Assembly (NCBI GenBank): GCA_964463485.1
Contig: CAYXDO010000071.1
Location: 1 to 53,334, forward strand
Direction: 5' to 3'
Source of the DNA: CAYXDO01 sp964463485
GTDB lineage: Bacteria; Myxococcota; Kuafuiibacteriia; Kuafuiibacteriales; Kuafuiibacteriaceae
DNA length: 53,334 nucleotides
Positions 17,211 to 25,620 of this stretch are shown here, piece by piece. Under the pieces are notes generated by a model, which saw nothing but the letters and a program-made list of their open reading frames with translations, did no database searches and was not told the DNA's origin. The first letter of the stretch is position 1; each line of letters opens with the position of its first letter. The translations under genes were made by a program, and so were the position numbers.

Positions 17211-19037
17211 TCACTCGAAGACGAACGGAATGACGATCTCTTGAGCCTCCCCGGTGAACTGAGGAAACTTCCACTCGCGAATTTTGGCCACGACGCAGTC
17301 TCCGAGCGGGCTACCCCGCCATTTCGCGGTTTTGACCTCGGCCTTGGACACCGATCCGTCGGGCATGACGGTGAGTGCGAATTCGAGCTTTCCACGGAGC
17401 TCGCCACCGCGACTCTCCTTCAGGTGGCAGATCTCGACGGCCTTTTGGCCACCCGCCACGACGGACTTGATGGCTGCCGAGGAGAGTCGCTCCCCGTCGA
17501 CCGGGGGCAGCGCCAGCTCATGGCTCGGGAGCTCCGCTTCGATCGGCGCGGTTTCGAGGCCACCCTGATGTTTGAGTGCGCCGATATCGACCGCCGCGGT
17601 GTCGTCGCCCCGCGGCCCGGTAGGTTTGGCTCCCGTTTCGGTGTCTTCCACGTACTCATCGGGAAGCTCTGGCTTGCCCGGTGACGACGGCCGCGTTCTG
17701 GGTTTTTTCTTCGAGCCGGGCTTCGACTTGCTCGGATCGGTGCTGCCGGAGAGTCCTCCGAGCGCGGCACGTTCCTCCTGACTGAGTGAGTCGTCGGCGA
17801 ACGCTTCGTCGTCCGAGGACGGCGTCTTGGTGAGGAGGTGCTGGAACGGATTTCCGATCCCCGGAATGTCGATCTGGATGTAGCCCAAGGTCAGGGCGAC
17901 GATCAGGCCGGCCACGCCGAGGGCTGCGGCCGCACCGAGCGCCACGCCGAGTCGGTTGCGCGACTTCTGACTATTGACGCCGGCGGCCGCGACGAACAGG
18001 CGCGTGGATTCCTTGGCGACGATCTCATGCTCGGAAGCGCGTGGGATCGAGGCGAACAGGTCGTCTATGTTTCCGATGCCGTCTGCGGCGGTGCTCTCGC
18101 GATAGGCGATCGCGCTCGGCGCCTCACCTAGTCCCGCAGGCGCTCCGAGCGCGGCTGCCTCGGGTTGAGCCACCGGTGCTGAATCTGCGGGCGCTGAGAC
18201 GGCGGCGGCTCTGGCTGTCTTGCCCTCGCCGGCGATTCCGAGGGCCTCGTTCAGCACCTCGTCGAGCTGGTCTCTGCGTTCGTCGATGTCCGACTGAGGG
18301 CGCTGTCCGGTCTCGGTGGGCTCGAAGTCGAGCTCCTCGCGCGCCCGGGGTGCTTCCACCTTCCGCGCTTCTTGTTCTACCGCCTGAGCCGACGCTCGCC
18401 TCTCCTTGGCTGGTGGCTCGGGGAGCGCCTTCAGCTCCTCCTTGGGAACGTAGCGGGCGAGGTCGGGAATGTCGCGGATCCGTTTCCATCCGTCGAAGCC
18501 GTCGTGCCACGCGTAGTGTCGCGGCTCGGCGTCTTTGTTTTCGATTTTTCTGACGAGCTCCGCGAACGCGAACGGGCCCTGCTGCTGGCCGTCCATCGCC
18601 ACATACCATTCGACGCCGGCGTATTGTTCGTTGGCCGGGACCGGCGCGACGCTCGTCGGCATGTCCTCGTGGGCCGCCTGAAGCGCCACTTCGAAGGCCG
18701 CCGCGAGCGCTCCGCCCGCGCCTTGCGCCGAGGCCGTTCGAACCTCGAGCCTGGTCTGCTCCAGATCCGAAGGTGTGTCTTCGAACGATCGCCCCTCCTC
18801 GTCACGTGGCCCTTGCGCGCCAGCGGGCGCAGAGACTTCGCCCTGGCCCTCGGTCACTGAATCCGAGATCGAATCCGCCAGCGGCGCGACGACCACGCCG
18901 CCGGTGTTCACGGCGAGAGACTCCTTGACGACGATCTTCGATCCGCACTTCTTGCAGCGAATCGTGAGGATCTTTCCGCGGACCTTCTGATCCGAGATTT
19001 GGTATTTGGTCCGGCAACTCCCGCAGAGGAACTTCAT
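17211..19037 (-). CDS. GltJ/AgmX-like zinc-ribbon, GYF and TonB/AgmX-type protein
   Basis: A 608-aa inner-membrane protein. Residues 1-32 form an MJ0042-type zinc ribbon (C5, C8, C28, C31). Residues about 143-200 are a GYF_2 domain (WYVAMDGQQQGPFAFAEL and a Trp pair). A membrane segment lies near 365-388 (VALGAAAALGVAGLIVALTL). A Pro/Lys-rich periplasmic spacer leads to a C-terminal AgmX/TonB-like domain (about 510-608) with the paired Cys of EICHLKE and LGDCVVAKI. In Myxococcus xanthus, GltJ (AgmX) has this order of modules, spans the envelope and links the cytoplasmic motor to outer-membrane adhesion sites. Orthology is likely at the architecture level, but whether this organism glides cannot be told here. 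Confidence 0.85.
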   Translation of the reverse strand: MKFLCGSCRTKYQISDQKVRGKILTIRCKKCGSKIVVKESLAVNTGGVVVAPLADSISDSVTEGQGEVSAPAGAQGPRDEEGRSFEDTPSDLEQTRLEVRTASAQGAGGALAAAFEVALQAAHEDMPTSVAPVPANEQYAGVEWYVAMDGQQQGPFAFAELVRKIENKDAEPRHYAWHDGFDGWKRIRDIPDLARYVPKEELKALPEPPAKERRASAQAVEQEARKVEAPRAREELDFEPTETGQRPQSDIDERRDQLDEVLNEALGIAGEGKTARAAAVSAPADSAPVAQPEAAALGAPAGLGEAPSAIAYRESTAADGIGNIDDLFASIPRASEHEIVAKESTRLFVAAAGVNSQKSRNRLGVALGAAAALGVAGLIVALTLGYIQIDIPGIGNPFQHLLTKTPSSDDEAFADDSLSQEERAALGGLSGSTDPSKSKPGSKKKPRTRPSSPGKPELPDEYVEDTETGAKPTGPRGDDTAAVDIGALKHQGGLETAPIEAELPSHELALPPVDGERLSSAAIKSVVAGGQKAVEICHLKESRGGELRGKLEFALTVMPDGSVSKAEVKTAKWRGSPLGDCVVAKIREWKFPQFTGEAQEIVIPFVFE

Positions 19038-19126
19038 CGGCTAGCCCAGTCTCGGGGAGGCATCACTGCGGGAGCGCGTCCCGCCTAGAGCTACGAGCAT
19101 GCCTTTGCTCAACTCCTTTTCGCAAC

Positions 19127-20491
19127 CTACAGCAGGCCGATGAGGTGAGCCTTGATCGTTTGACGCACCGCATCGCTTGGGCTCTGATCCAGGGCTCGCA
19201 TCCAGGTTTCGACAGCCTTGGCCCGGAACCCTTGGCGCTCATACAACACCGCGAGGTTCTTGAGCGCCGAGAACAACGCAGGCTCGATCTCGGCCACTCG
19301 CTCGTACGAGGTGATGGCCTGAATGACTTGCCCGCGGGCTTGTTGAACCGATCCGAGAACGAAGTGGGCCCTCGCGTCGAACGGATCCGCGACCACGGCT
19401 CTCTGCGCCGCGTCGAGCGCTTCATCGAGTCGCCCAGCCTTGTAGGCCTCGGCCGCCTTCCGCGTCTGAAGCTCCGCCTCGGCGATCGATTCCTTCACGT
19501 CCACCATCGGCGGCTTGGCTGAGGTCTTCGCGAGCAGATTTTCAACGCGCCGAATGAGCTCGCCGACGCGGAAGGGCTTCTCTAAGTAGTCGTCCGCGCC
19601 GTAGAGCCGCTTGATGTCCTGCGCGAAGTTCCATCCCGTGTACACCGCGGAGATGATCATCACGGGCACGTCTTTGAAGCGCTCGGAACGCTTGATGGTG
19701 CCGCAGAGCTCGAAGCCGTGAATCTCCGGCAACATCGCGTCGAGCAAGATGATGTTGGGCGACGTAGATCTGAGCAGCTCCAAGGCGCGTCGCCCCCGCG
19801 TCGCCCGTACGACCTCCATGCCGCGATGGCTCAACGTTCGGTCGATGATGTCGAGAATCGACTCCTCGTCGTCGACCGCCAGAACTCTCGGCCGACCCGA
19901 TCCATCGGGCTTTGGCACTTCGACGCCGGTGCCTCCGGCGAACGCTTCCTCTGGAAACTCGACCTCGAGCCCAGGCGAGCGAGGGCTCGGCGTGAGCGTC
20001 GAGACGCCCGCCGTCGCTCGCGGTCCGCGCCACACGAGCGTCTGGCCGCTCCGTCGAGCCGCGTAGGCCGAGTCGATGGCATCGGCGAGCTGGGCGCGGA
20101 TCGCCACGTGCGGCAAGACTTCGCGGCCCGTAGCGAAGGCGATCTCGTCGATCACACCGCGCGCGTCGGGAGTCGCCATCGCGAGGATCAGCATCTGATC
20201 CGACTCGGAGAGCGGGAGGATCTGATGCGAACGCGCGACCTGCTCCGGAATGAGGCCGAGCAGCGTGCCGTCGATGGTCGACGCCCCTAGGTCGACTCCC
20301 GGGACCCCGAAGTGCTCCGCGAGCGCGTTCACGAGGGTGGGTTCGTCGACGAGCCCCATGCGCAGCGCCACCGAAGCAAACGGAAGCGCGGTGCGCGCTT
20401 GCTCCGAGGCGACTCGCTCGGCGTCTTCTGCCGACAACACGCCCTTGTCCTGGAGGATCTGACCGATCCGTCGCCGCTTTGGTTTGTCCAA
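19127..20491 (-). CDS. MshEN (GspE N-terminal)-receiver-TPR regulator
   Basis: A 454-aa cytoplasmic protein with three parts. Residues about 5-150 match the GspE/PilB N-terminal MshEN-type domain, which in some proteins binds cyclic-di-GMP (GQILQDKGVLSAEDAERV, FGVPGVDL). Residues about 200-320 are a CheY-type receiver with acidic pair AVDDEE, phospho-Asp in NIILLDAMLPEIHG, switch Ser in MIISAV and Lys in YLEKPF. Residues about 335-450 are three TPR repeats. The start is TTG at 20491: GAGG sits 8 bases before it, 10 bases after the preceding stop. It lies between two Glt-like trans-envelope genes, suggesting that it regulates or scaffolds that complex. Confidence 0.85.
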   Translation of the reverse strand: MDKPKRRRIGQILQDKGVLSAEDAERVASEQARTALPFASVALRMGLVDEPTLVNALAEHFGVPGVDLGASTIDGTLLGLIPEQVARSHQILPLSESDQMLILAMATPDARGVIDEIAFATGREVLPHVAIRAQLADAIDSAYAARRSGQTLVWRGPRATAGVSTLTPSPRSPGLEVEFPEEAFAGGTGVEVPKPDGSGRPRVLAVDDEESILDIIDRTLSHRGMEVVRATRGRRALELLRSTSPNIILLDAMLPEIHGFELCGTIKRSERFKDVPVMIISAVYTGWNFAQDIKRLYGADDYLEKPFRVGELIRRVENLLAKTSAKPPMVDVKESIAEAELQTRKAAEAYKAGRLDEALDAAQRAVVADPFDARAHFVLGSVQQARGQVIQAITSYERVAEIEPALFSALKNLAVLYERQGFRAKAVETWMRALDQSPSDAVRQTIKAHLIGLL

Positions 20492-20501
20492 GTTGTCGGC
20501 C

Positions 20502-21431
20502 TCAACCTTTGCCGATGTTCAGCGGGTACACCACGTTGCGGACCTCACCTTTGAACTTGCGGTATCGCACCGCTCCGAGCTCCTTGCCGAGGCATCCGGC
20601 CAGCGGAGACGTACGAAGGTAACGATCGTCGAGCCCGAAGCTGTTCGTCTTTCCGTCGTTGTCGATGACGAACGACATCACGATTCGCCCAGGAACCGAA
20701 TCGGCCTCCTTCTGAATCTGCTCGACGATGCACCTTTTGATCCCTTTGAAGCGCTCGGCCACGCCGTCCATGATCTCGTCTTGGGTGAGCTCTTCGTCGG
20801 AAGTTGGCTTCGGTCGCCCGCGAAGCACCCGCTTTGCCTTGCTGCTCTTGCCTGGAGCTCTCTCCGCGTCGACGTCGATGTCCAAGAGCGCGGGCTCCAC
20901 CGTGACCCGCGCCAAGAGCGCCTCCATCTGGTCGACGAGGTTCTTCTCTTCTTGCTCTTTTTTCAGGCGTTCGGACTCCGCCTGAGCGATACGCTCACGC
21001 CGTTTGAGCTCCAACGTCACGCCCGCGCCTACGGCCGCTACGAGCACCGCGCCGATCGAGATGATCACTCTTCGTCGGATCGTCGAGCTTCGGTCGGCCT
21101 TGGCGCGCGCGGTGATCTCGCGGAGTTGGTGCTGGTGGTTGCTGGCCTTGTCGAGATGCGCGCTGAACGCGCCGTACCGGCGCAGAGCCTTGAACGAATC
21201 CTCTTCATCGTCGGGAGCGACGGGCGTCTCGGCGTTGACTTGGCCCTCGTATAGACGCTCCAGAAGCTGTTTCGTGGTGACCGGCCCGAACCGTTTGGCA
21301 CCCACTTTGTAGAGCCACTTGGAGTCGACATCGATCGGCTCGTCGGCAGCTGGAGCATCGTGATAAAGGTCTGCGTCCCCGGAGATCCCGGCGCTCGCCG
21401 GGCCTTCTTCCCGCGGCGCAGAACCAGCCAT
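20502..21431 (-). CDS. GltG-like GYF/AgmX envelope protein
   Basis: A 309-aa protein. Residues about 37-90 are a GYF_2 domain (WLYKVGAKRFGPVTTKQLLE). A single membrane helix lies near 125-147 (VIISIGAVLVAAVGAGVTL), followed by a charged coiled-coil (RRERIAQAESERLKKEQEEK). The last ~95 residues are an AgmX/TonB-like domain with the Cys of GIKRCIVEQIQ. The architecture resembles Myxococcus GltG, which partners GltJ. An in-frame open stretch extends 249 bases further upstream, but it overlaps the glutaredoxin gene and has poor coding character, so the ATG at 21431 is chosen. This start codon shares bases with the start of the divergent gene at 21430. Confidence 0.8.
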   Translation of the reverse strand: MAGSAPREEGPASAGISGDADLYHDAPAADEPIDVDSKWLYKVGAKRFGPVTTKQLLERLYEGQVNAETPVAPDDEEDSFKALRRYGAFSAHLDKASNHQHQLREITARAKADRSSTIRRRVIISIGAVLVAAVGAGVTLELKRRERIAQAESERLKKEQEEKNLVDQMEALLARVTVEPALLDIDVDAERAPGKSSKAKRVLRGRPKPTSDEELTQDEIMDGVAERFKGIKRCIVEQIQKEADSVPGRIVMSFVIDNDGKTNSFGLDDRYLRTSPLAGCLGKELGAVRYRKFKGEVRNVVYPLNIGKG

Positions 21432-22083
21432 GCGTTGGCATCTTACCCGAATACGAGCCTCGTGGGTCGCCCTCCTGCTTTGGGGGTGCAAATCGGATCC
21501 CCCTCCCGTGGGTCCAGACGCTGGGGTAGCACCCCCTCCATTGATCCGTGTAAGCGCGGATCGAGCCGACCTGGTTTTTTCGTACGAGGGCCAGAACGGG
21601 CGATTCGAGACGGCTACCTCGATTTCCGCGATTCCAGAGGATCGGCGGAGTCGTGTGGTCGTGACGGACCTGTCACTCACGCCGGAGCAACGGCAGGCTT
21701 CCCGGTACGTCTACGTCGCAGACCTCACCGCAGCGAAAGCCGACGGCAGTTTTCCCGTTTCGGTCTCCAGCCGCTACGCCTTCGAGAGCGCGACCTCGAC
21801 CGCTCCCGACGGAAGCGAAGCCGGCCAGGTCGTCGTCTACTCCGCAAGTTGGTGTGGAGTGTGCCAAAAGGCCAAGACTCTGCTCAAAGAGTGGCGCGTC
21901 CCATTCATCGAGAAGGACGTAGAAGCCTCCAAGAAAGCCGCCGAGGAGCTTGCCTACAAGGCCCAAAAGGCCGGAGTCGCCCCTCGCGGCGTCCCCGTGA
22001 TCGACGTCGCCGGTGAGCTGCAGTTGGGCCTCGACGAGGGAGCGCTTCGGCAAGCCTTGGTCGCCAAGGGTCTCATGAAGTGA
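21430..22083 (+). CDS. Glutaredoxin-like lipoprotein
   Basis: A 217-aa protein with a lipoprotein signal (ASWVALLLWGC) followed by a Pro-rich spacer. Residues about 45-125 have no recognised domain; a similar region precedes glutaredoxin domains in other deltaproteobacterial lipoproteins, so far as I know. Residues about 135-217 form a thioredoxin-fold glutaredoxin domain: the redox pair is in YSASWCGVCQKAK and the cis-Pro in GVPVIDV. It would act in the periplasm on disulfides or as a reductase. Its ATG overlaps the ATG of the divergent GltG-like gene, so its promoter must lie inside that gene. Confidence 0.82.
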   Translation: MRWHLTRIRASWVALLLWGCKSDPPPVGPDAGVAPPPLIRVSADRADLVFSYEGQNGRFETATSISAIPEDRRSRVVVTDLSLTPEQRQASRYVYVADLTAAKADGSFPVSVSSRYAFESATSTAPDGSEAGQVVVYSASWCGVCQKAKTLLKEWRVPFIEKDVEASKKAAEELAYKAQKAGVAPRGVPVIDVAGELQLGLDEGALRQALVAKGLMK

Positions 22084-22101
22084 CCCTCATGAATTGATCG
22101 C

Positions 22102-23223
22102 TCACCGAGGGCGCACGGCCTCGGTGTCCGTCTTCGTCCCTCGCTCCCCAATCATGCTCTCGAGGTTCGGCACCACGGTCGTCATATTCTGAATCGTCTG
22201 CGTGACGTCGAGCAGCAAGCGCTGCTTGTCGCGCAAAGGCAGGAACGCCGACTTGAATCCGTAGACGACGATGTCCACGAGCTCGTCCAGCGTGAAGCCC
22301 ATGTGTTGATGAGCGAGCCAAAGCTCCTTGGTCACGGTCGTGTCCGTGAGCAAGCGGTTGTCCGTGTTCATCGTGATCCGCAGCCCATAGTCGAAGTAGA
22401 ACCGCACGGGATGGGTCGCAAGCTCCTCGACGGCGCCGGTCTGCACGTTCGAGCTCGGGCACACCTCGAGCGCGATGCGGTGATCGTTCACGTAGTTCAG
22501 AAGATCGCCGTCCTCGGCCAGCCGACAACCATGACCGACTCGATGCGCGCCGCAATAGTGGATCGCTTGGTGGATCGACTCGGGACCGTACGCCTCCCCC
22601 GCGTGAAGCGTGCAGTTCACGTTGTTGTTGAGGATCAAACGAAAGGCCTCGACGTGATGGATCGCGGGGTGATTGACCTCCGCACCCGCGAGGTCGAAGG
22701 CCACTACGCCAGCGTGTTTGAACGCGACCGCGAGCTCGGCCATCCGAAACGAGATCGTTGGGCTCATGTTGCGAATGCCGCACACGATGACGCCGCTTCG
22801 AATCCCGTGATCGCGCTCGGCGTCCTTGAGACCCGCGGTGACCGCCTCGACGATCGCCGGGAGCGGCAGCCCCCCTTTGGTGTGCAAGACCGGTGAGTAT
22901 CGAACCTCCATGTAACGCACGTTCTCGGCCGCAGCATCCGCGGCGAGCTCGTACGCCGTTCGATAGAGCGCCCGCTCCGACTGCATCACCGAGAGCGTGA
23001 TTTCAAAGGCCTCGAGGTACTTTTCGAGGCTCTCGCAGTTCTCACCCACGTGAAGCGCCCTCCGCAACCCGGCCTCGTCCTTGGCCGGCAACGGTACGCC
23101 GAGCTCGTCCCCGAGCTCGAGGATCGTCCGGATCCGCAGAGAGCCGTCGAGGTGACAGTGAAGGTCCGTCTTGGGCAAGCTGTGCAACAGCTCATAGGTG
23201 ACGGGAGGACGCGAGTTGGGCAT
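22102..23223 (-). CDS. add: Adenosine deaminase
   Basis: A 373-aa zinc enzyme that converts adenosine (and deoxyadenosine) to inosine in purine salvage. The metal His pair is in KTDLHCHLDGSL, the third His in TLHAGEAYGPE with the catalytic Glu, the fourth in HRVGHGCRL, and the metal Asp in MNTDNRLL. The usual next residue is Asp (NTDD); here it is Asn, a change in the second shell. Length fits the family. I chose ATG 23223; a TTG four codons upstream is the alternative. It is convergent with the glutaredoxin gene, 18 bp away. Confidence 0.93.
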   Translation of the reverse strand: MPNSRPPVTYELLHSLPKTDLHCHLDGSLRIRTILELGDELGVPLPAKDEAGLRRALHVGENCESLEKYLEAFEITLSVMQSERALYRTAYELAADAAAENVRYMEVRYSPVLHTKGGLPLPAIVEAVTAGLKDAERDHGIRSGVIVCGIRNMSPTISFRMAELAVAFKHAGVVAFDLAGAEVNHPAIHHVEAFRLILNNNVNCTLHAGEAYGPESIHQAIHYCGAHRVGHGCRLAEDGDLLNYVNDHRIALEVCPSSNVQTGAVEELATHPVRFYFDYGLRITMNTDNRLLTDTTVTKELWLAHQHMGFTLDELVDIVVYGFKSAFLPLRDKQRLLLDVTQTIQNMTTVVPNLESMIGERGTKTDTEAVRPR

Positions 23224-23369
23224 GAGCGTCCGCAATGTAACACCGGCGGGACGCAGCTCGGTCTGCCGAATTCAAGAGCACCAAACAAGTTGAACGCACC
23301 ACGATTTCCGCCGCGTGCTCGTGCTCGAAATCATCAGGATCGAGAGCGCTCCGGCAGCGGTCCGCTCGG

Positions 23370-24764
23370 CTACGGCACGCGGGCTCTGCACGATCGCTTC
23401 AGACCCTCCTCGAGCGTAAAGAACATCGCGCGAGCTTCGCTCTGGCCGCCTATCGTAAGCACGCCGCCATCCATCTCCACGATCGACTTCATGTTGAAGT
23501 CCGAGTAGACCTGCGACTCACACGAGCCGAGGTCCGGATGATAAAAAGCCAGCGCGCTGCGTACTCCGCCGATGAGCACGCCCGGGCCTAGCGGATAGAT
23601 GATCTCGGCGCTGCTGGGCAGCCCGGGGGCGTTCTCGATGAGTACCCACTTCCCTGACTCCCTTCGATAGAACTCGATGGCTTTTCCAAGCTCGCGTCCT
23701 GTCGCGAGTATCAGTCCGATTCCAGGGACCATCGCCAGGAGGTCGGGTTGACGCGGAAAATTCTCGTCCCGAACCGCCGGGGACGCACCCGCGTCGTATT
23801 CGACGAGGAGACTCGCCAGATCGAACGCGGCGGTGGCTGCTCCGGGCCCGGTCCACGCGACCGATGACTGGCCTTGGTGGCGCGTCCCCATTTCATACAC
23901 GAGCTCGAGCTCTCCGCGAAAATGTCGATAGAGCTGGCCCGCGTTCGTCGCGACGAATAGCTCGGGGAGGCCGTCACGGTCGCCGCCGGAGATGGCGCCG
24001 CCGGATGGAACCTGCATCGTTCCCCGAACCACGAAGCCGCGGTCGGGGTGCCCACTCATGAGTATGCCGGTGGAGGTCAAAACCCAGATCTCACCCTTCG
24101 AGTCGAGGAACAAGCTCGATGGGACGGCCTTCGGCACGTTTTCTAGGAGCTTCGTGGCGGAGCTCGAAGTCACCCGAAAGTACTCACCGCTCGTGTTCGC
24201 CACCAGCGCAGCCTGCGCCTCGCGAGAGTATCGGATCGCCGCGACGAAGGGAGCCCCACCGTCGGGTACGGGGAGCAGATGCCCGGCCCGCAACGGATTC
24301 AGCTCACATGGGTTGCTCGTGCAGCTTCCCAACCATGTCGCCGAGAGAGAAGGCGCCGAACCATTGGGTTGGACCTCCAAATCGACGCGATCAGGGCTCG
24401 CCAAGGCCACGAAGTCTGGATCGGGCAGGGCGAGCTGATCCAATCGGGCCGGCTCGAGCGCCTCTGGACCAATGGGGCGCCCCACTTCCGTCGACATCCG
24501 CTCCGCGGTGAAGCCGACGAAGCGGAGATTTTCGGCCGAGGTGTCCTCGAGCTCGAATCGGAAGGACCCATCGCTTTCCATGGACACGAGGGGAGACGCA
24601 GCCAGGAACGCGCCGTCGACGGACTCTGAGACCAACACGGCGTACCGAATGGACTCCGGCAGGTCGGCGGCGCGATACGTCTCTGAAGCGTCGCAAGAAG
24701 CAGCCAGGAGGGCACTCAAGGCGGCGCGGGCCCGGGCCCGAGGCGCACGGGAGCTTCGGACCAT
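23370..24764 (-). CDS. Propeller-like lipoprotein, 464 aa
   Basis: The N-terminus has a basic stretch and a lipoprotein-like signal (ALSALLAASCDAS). The rest is beta-rich with recurring strand pairs such as SLFLDSKGEIWVLTSTG and ISGGDRDGLPELFVATNAG, suggesting a beta-propeller or FG-GAP-like fold. No catalytic residues are identifiable. It likely sits on the cell envelope. Neighbours upstream are a dienelactone hydrolase and a PQQ-like propeller protein on the same strand, with an 84-bp gap. Confidence 0.65.
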   Translation of the reverse strand: MVRSSRAPRARARAALSALLAASCDASETYRAADLPESIRYAVLVSESVDGAFLAASPLVSMESDGSFRFELEDTSAENLRFVGFTAERMSTEVGRPIGPEALEPARLDQLALPDPDFVALASPDRVDLEVQPNGSAPSLSATWLGSCTSNPCELNPLRAGHLLPVPDGGAPFVAAIRYSREAQAALVANTSGEYFRVTSSSATKLLENVPKAVPSSLFLDSKGEIWVLTSTGILMSGHPDRGFVVRGTMQVPSGGAISGGDRDGLPELFVATNAGQLYRHFRGELELVYEMGTRHQGQSSVAWTGPGAATAAFDLASLLVEYDAGASPAVRDENFPRQPDLLAMVPGIGLILATGRELGKAIEFYRRESGKWVLIENAPGLPSSAEIIYPLGPGVLIGGVRSALAFYHPDLGSCESQVYSDFNMKSIVEMDGGVLTIGGQSEARAMFFTLEEGLKRSCRARVP

Positions 24765-24848
24765 TCTGGGTCATTCTGCCACGCGGAACCGTCCTTGGAA
24801 CCCGTTTTCGTCACGGGCTCACGAGGCGTCCTCCATTTTGCCGCAGAC

Positions 24849-25607
24849 TCACGTTCTGAGCACCCCGAGGTGTCGCCGAAACAGGTCGATCATCTCCGAA
24901 AACGCGCGGTCCGCCGACTCGGGATCGTAACGTGGACCTTCATCTCTCATGAAGGCGTGCTCGGCATCGTAGGAGCGACTCTCGTATTGGACACCGGCGC
25001 TCTCGAGTGCCTGGTGGATTTTCAGGCGACCCTCCGCGGGGATGTGAGGGTCCTCGCGACCCCAAACCAACAAGAGACTTCCGTGAATCTCGGGGCTGCG
25101 CTCGATCGTACCGGCGTCTCCTCTCGCCGCGCCCAGAGTCCCGTTGTGGACTCCGGTGGCGTAGAAACAAGCAGTCGCCTTCACGCGAGGGTGAAGGGCC
25201 GCTCGAAACGCGACGTGCCCGCCGAAGCACCAACCGCACGCGCCAATTCGAGCAGATTGGACGTCGGGCCGAGACACCACCCAACTCAGGACAGCCTGTT
25301 GTGCTTCGTCGACCCAGGCGAGCTGGGTCTTCTCAGCCGCGTCGAGAGCCCGCTGTCGGTCGCGATCGAAGTCGAACACCGTTCCCGCGGGCTCGAGCCG
25401 CGAATAGATTTCCGGAGCCACGACGAAGAAGCCATGGCCGGCGAGTCGCCGAACCATTCTCACGTGGGAAGGCGTGAGCTGGAAAATATCCGACCACGCG
25501 ATGACGCCGGGCAAAGACTCAACACTCGACTTGGGTCGCGCCACGAGCGCCCGCACCACTCCACCCGGGGACGGGACGTCCAAATATTCCGAAAGCACCG
25601 CGCTCAT
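24849..25607 (-). CDS. Dienelactone hydrolase family protein
   Basis: A 252-aa alpha/beta hydrolase of the dienelactone hydrolase family. The nucleophile Cys is in GWCFGGH, the acid Asp in LVWGREDPHIP and the His in SYDAEHAFM, the expected order of the triad. The family hydrolyses lactones in aromatic breakdown and also acts on other esters; here no aromatic pathway gene is near, so the substrate is open. The frame is open upstream, but ATG 25607 has a ribosome site (GAAGGATGAGG) and gives the expected family N-terminus. It follows the PQQ-like gene by 13 bases. Confidence 0.9.
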   Translation of the reverse strand: MSAVLSEYLDVPSPGGVVRALVARPKSSVESLPGVIAWSDIFQLTPSHVRMVRRLAGHGFFVVAPEIYSRLEPAGTVFDFDRDRQRALDAAEKTQLAWVDEAQQAVLSWVVSRPDVQSARIGACGWCFGGHVAFRAALHPRVKATACFYATGVHNGTLGAARGDAGTIERSPEIHGSLLLVWGREDPHIPAEGRLKIHQALESAGVQYESRSYDAEHAFMRDEGPRYDPESADRAFSEMIDLFRRHLGVLRT

Positions 25608-25620
25608 GGCCTCATCCTTC

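Noticed and set aside
21296..21311. TGGCAC-N5-TTGTA, resembling a sigma-54 promoter upstream of the glutaredoxin gene
   Set aside because: The -12 GC dinucleotide is altered to GT, and a single near match in a window of this size is expected by chance. No enhancer site could be shown.
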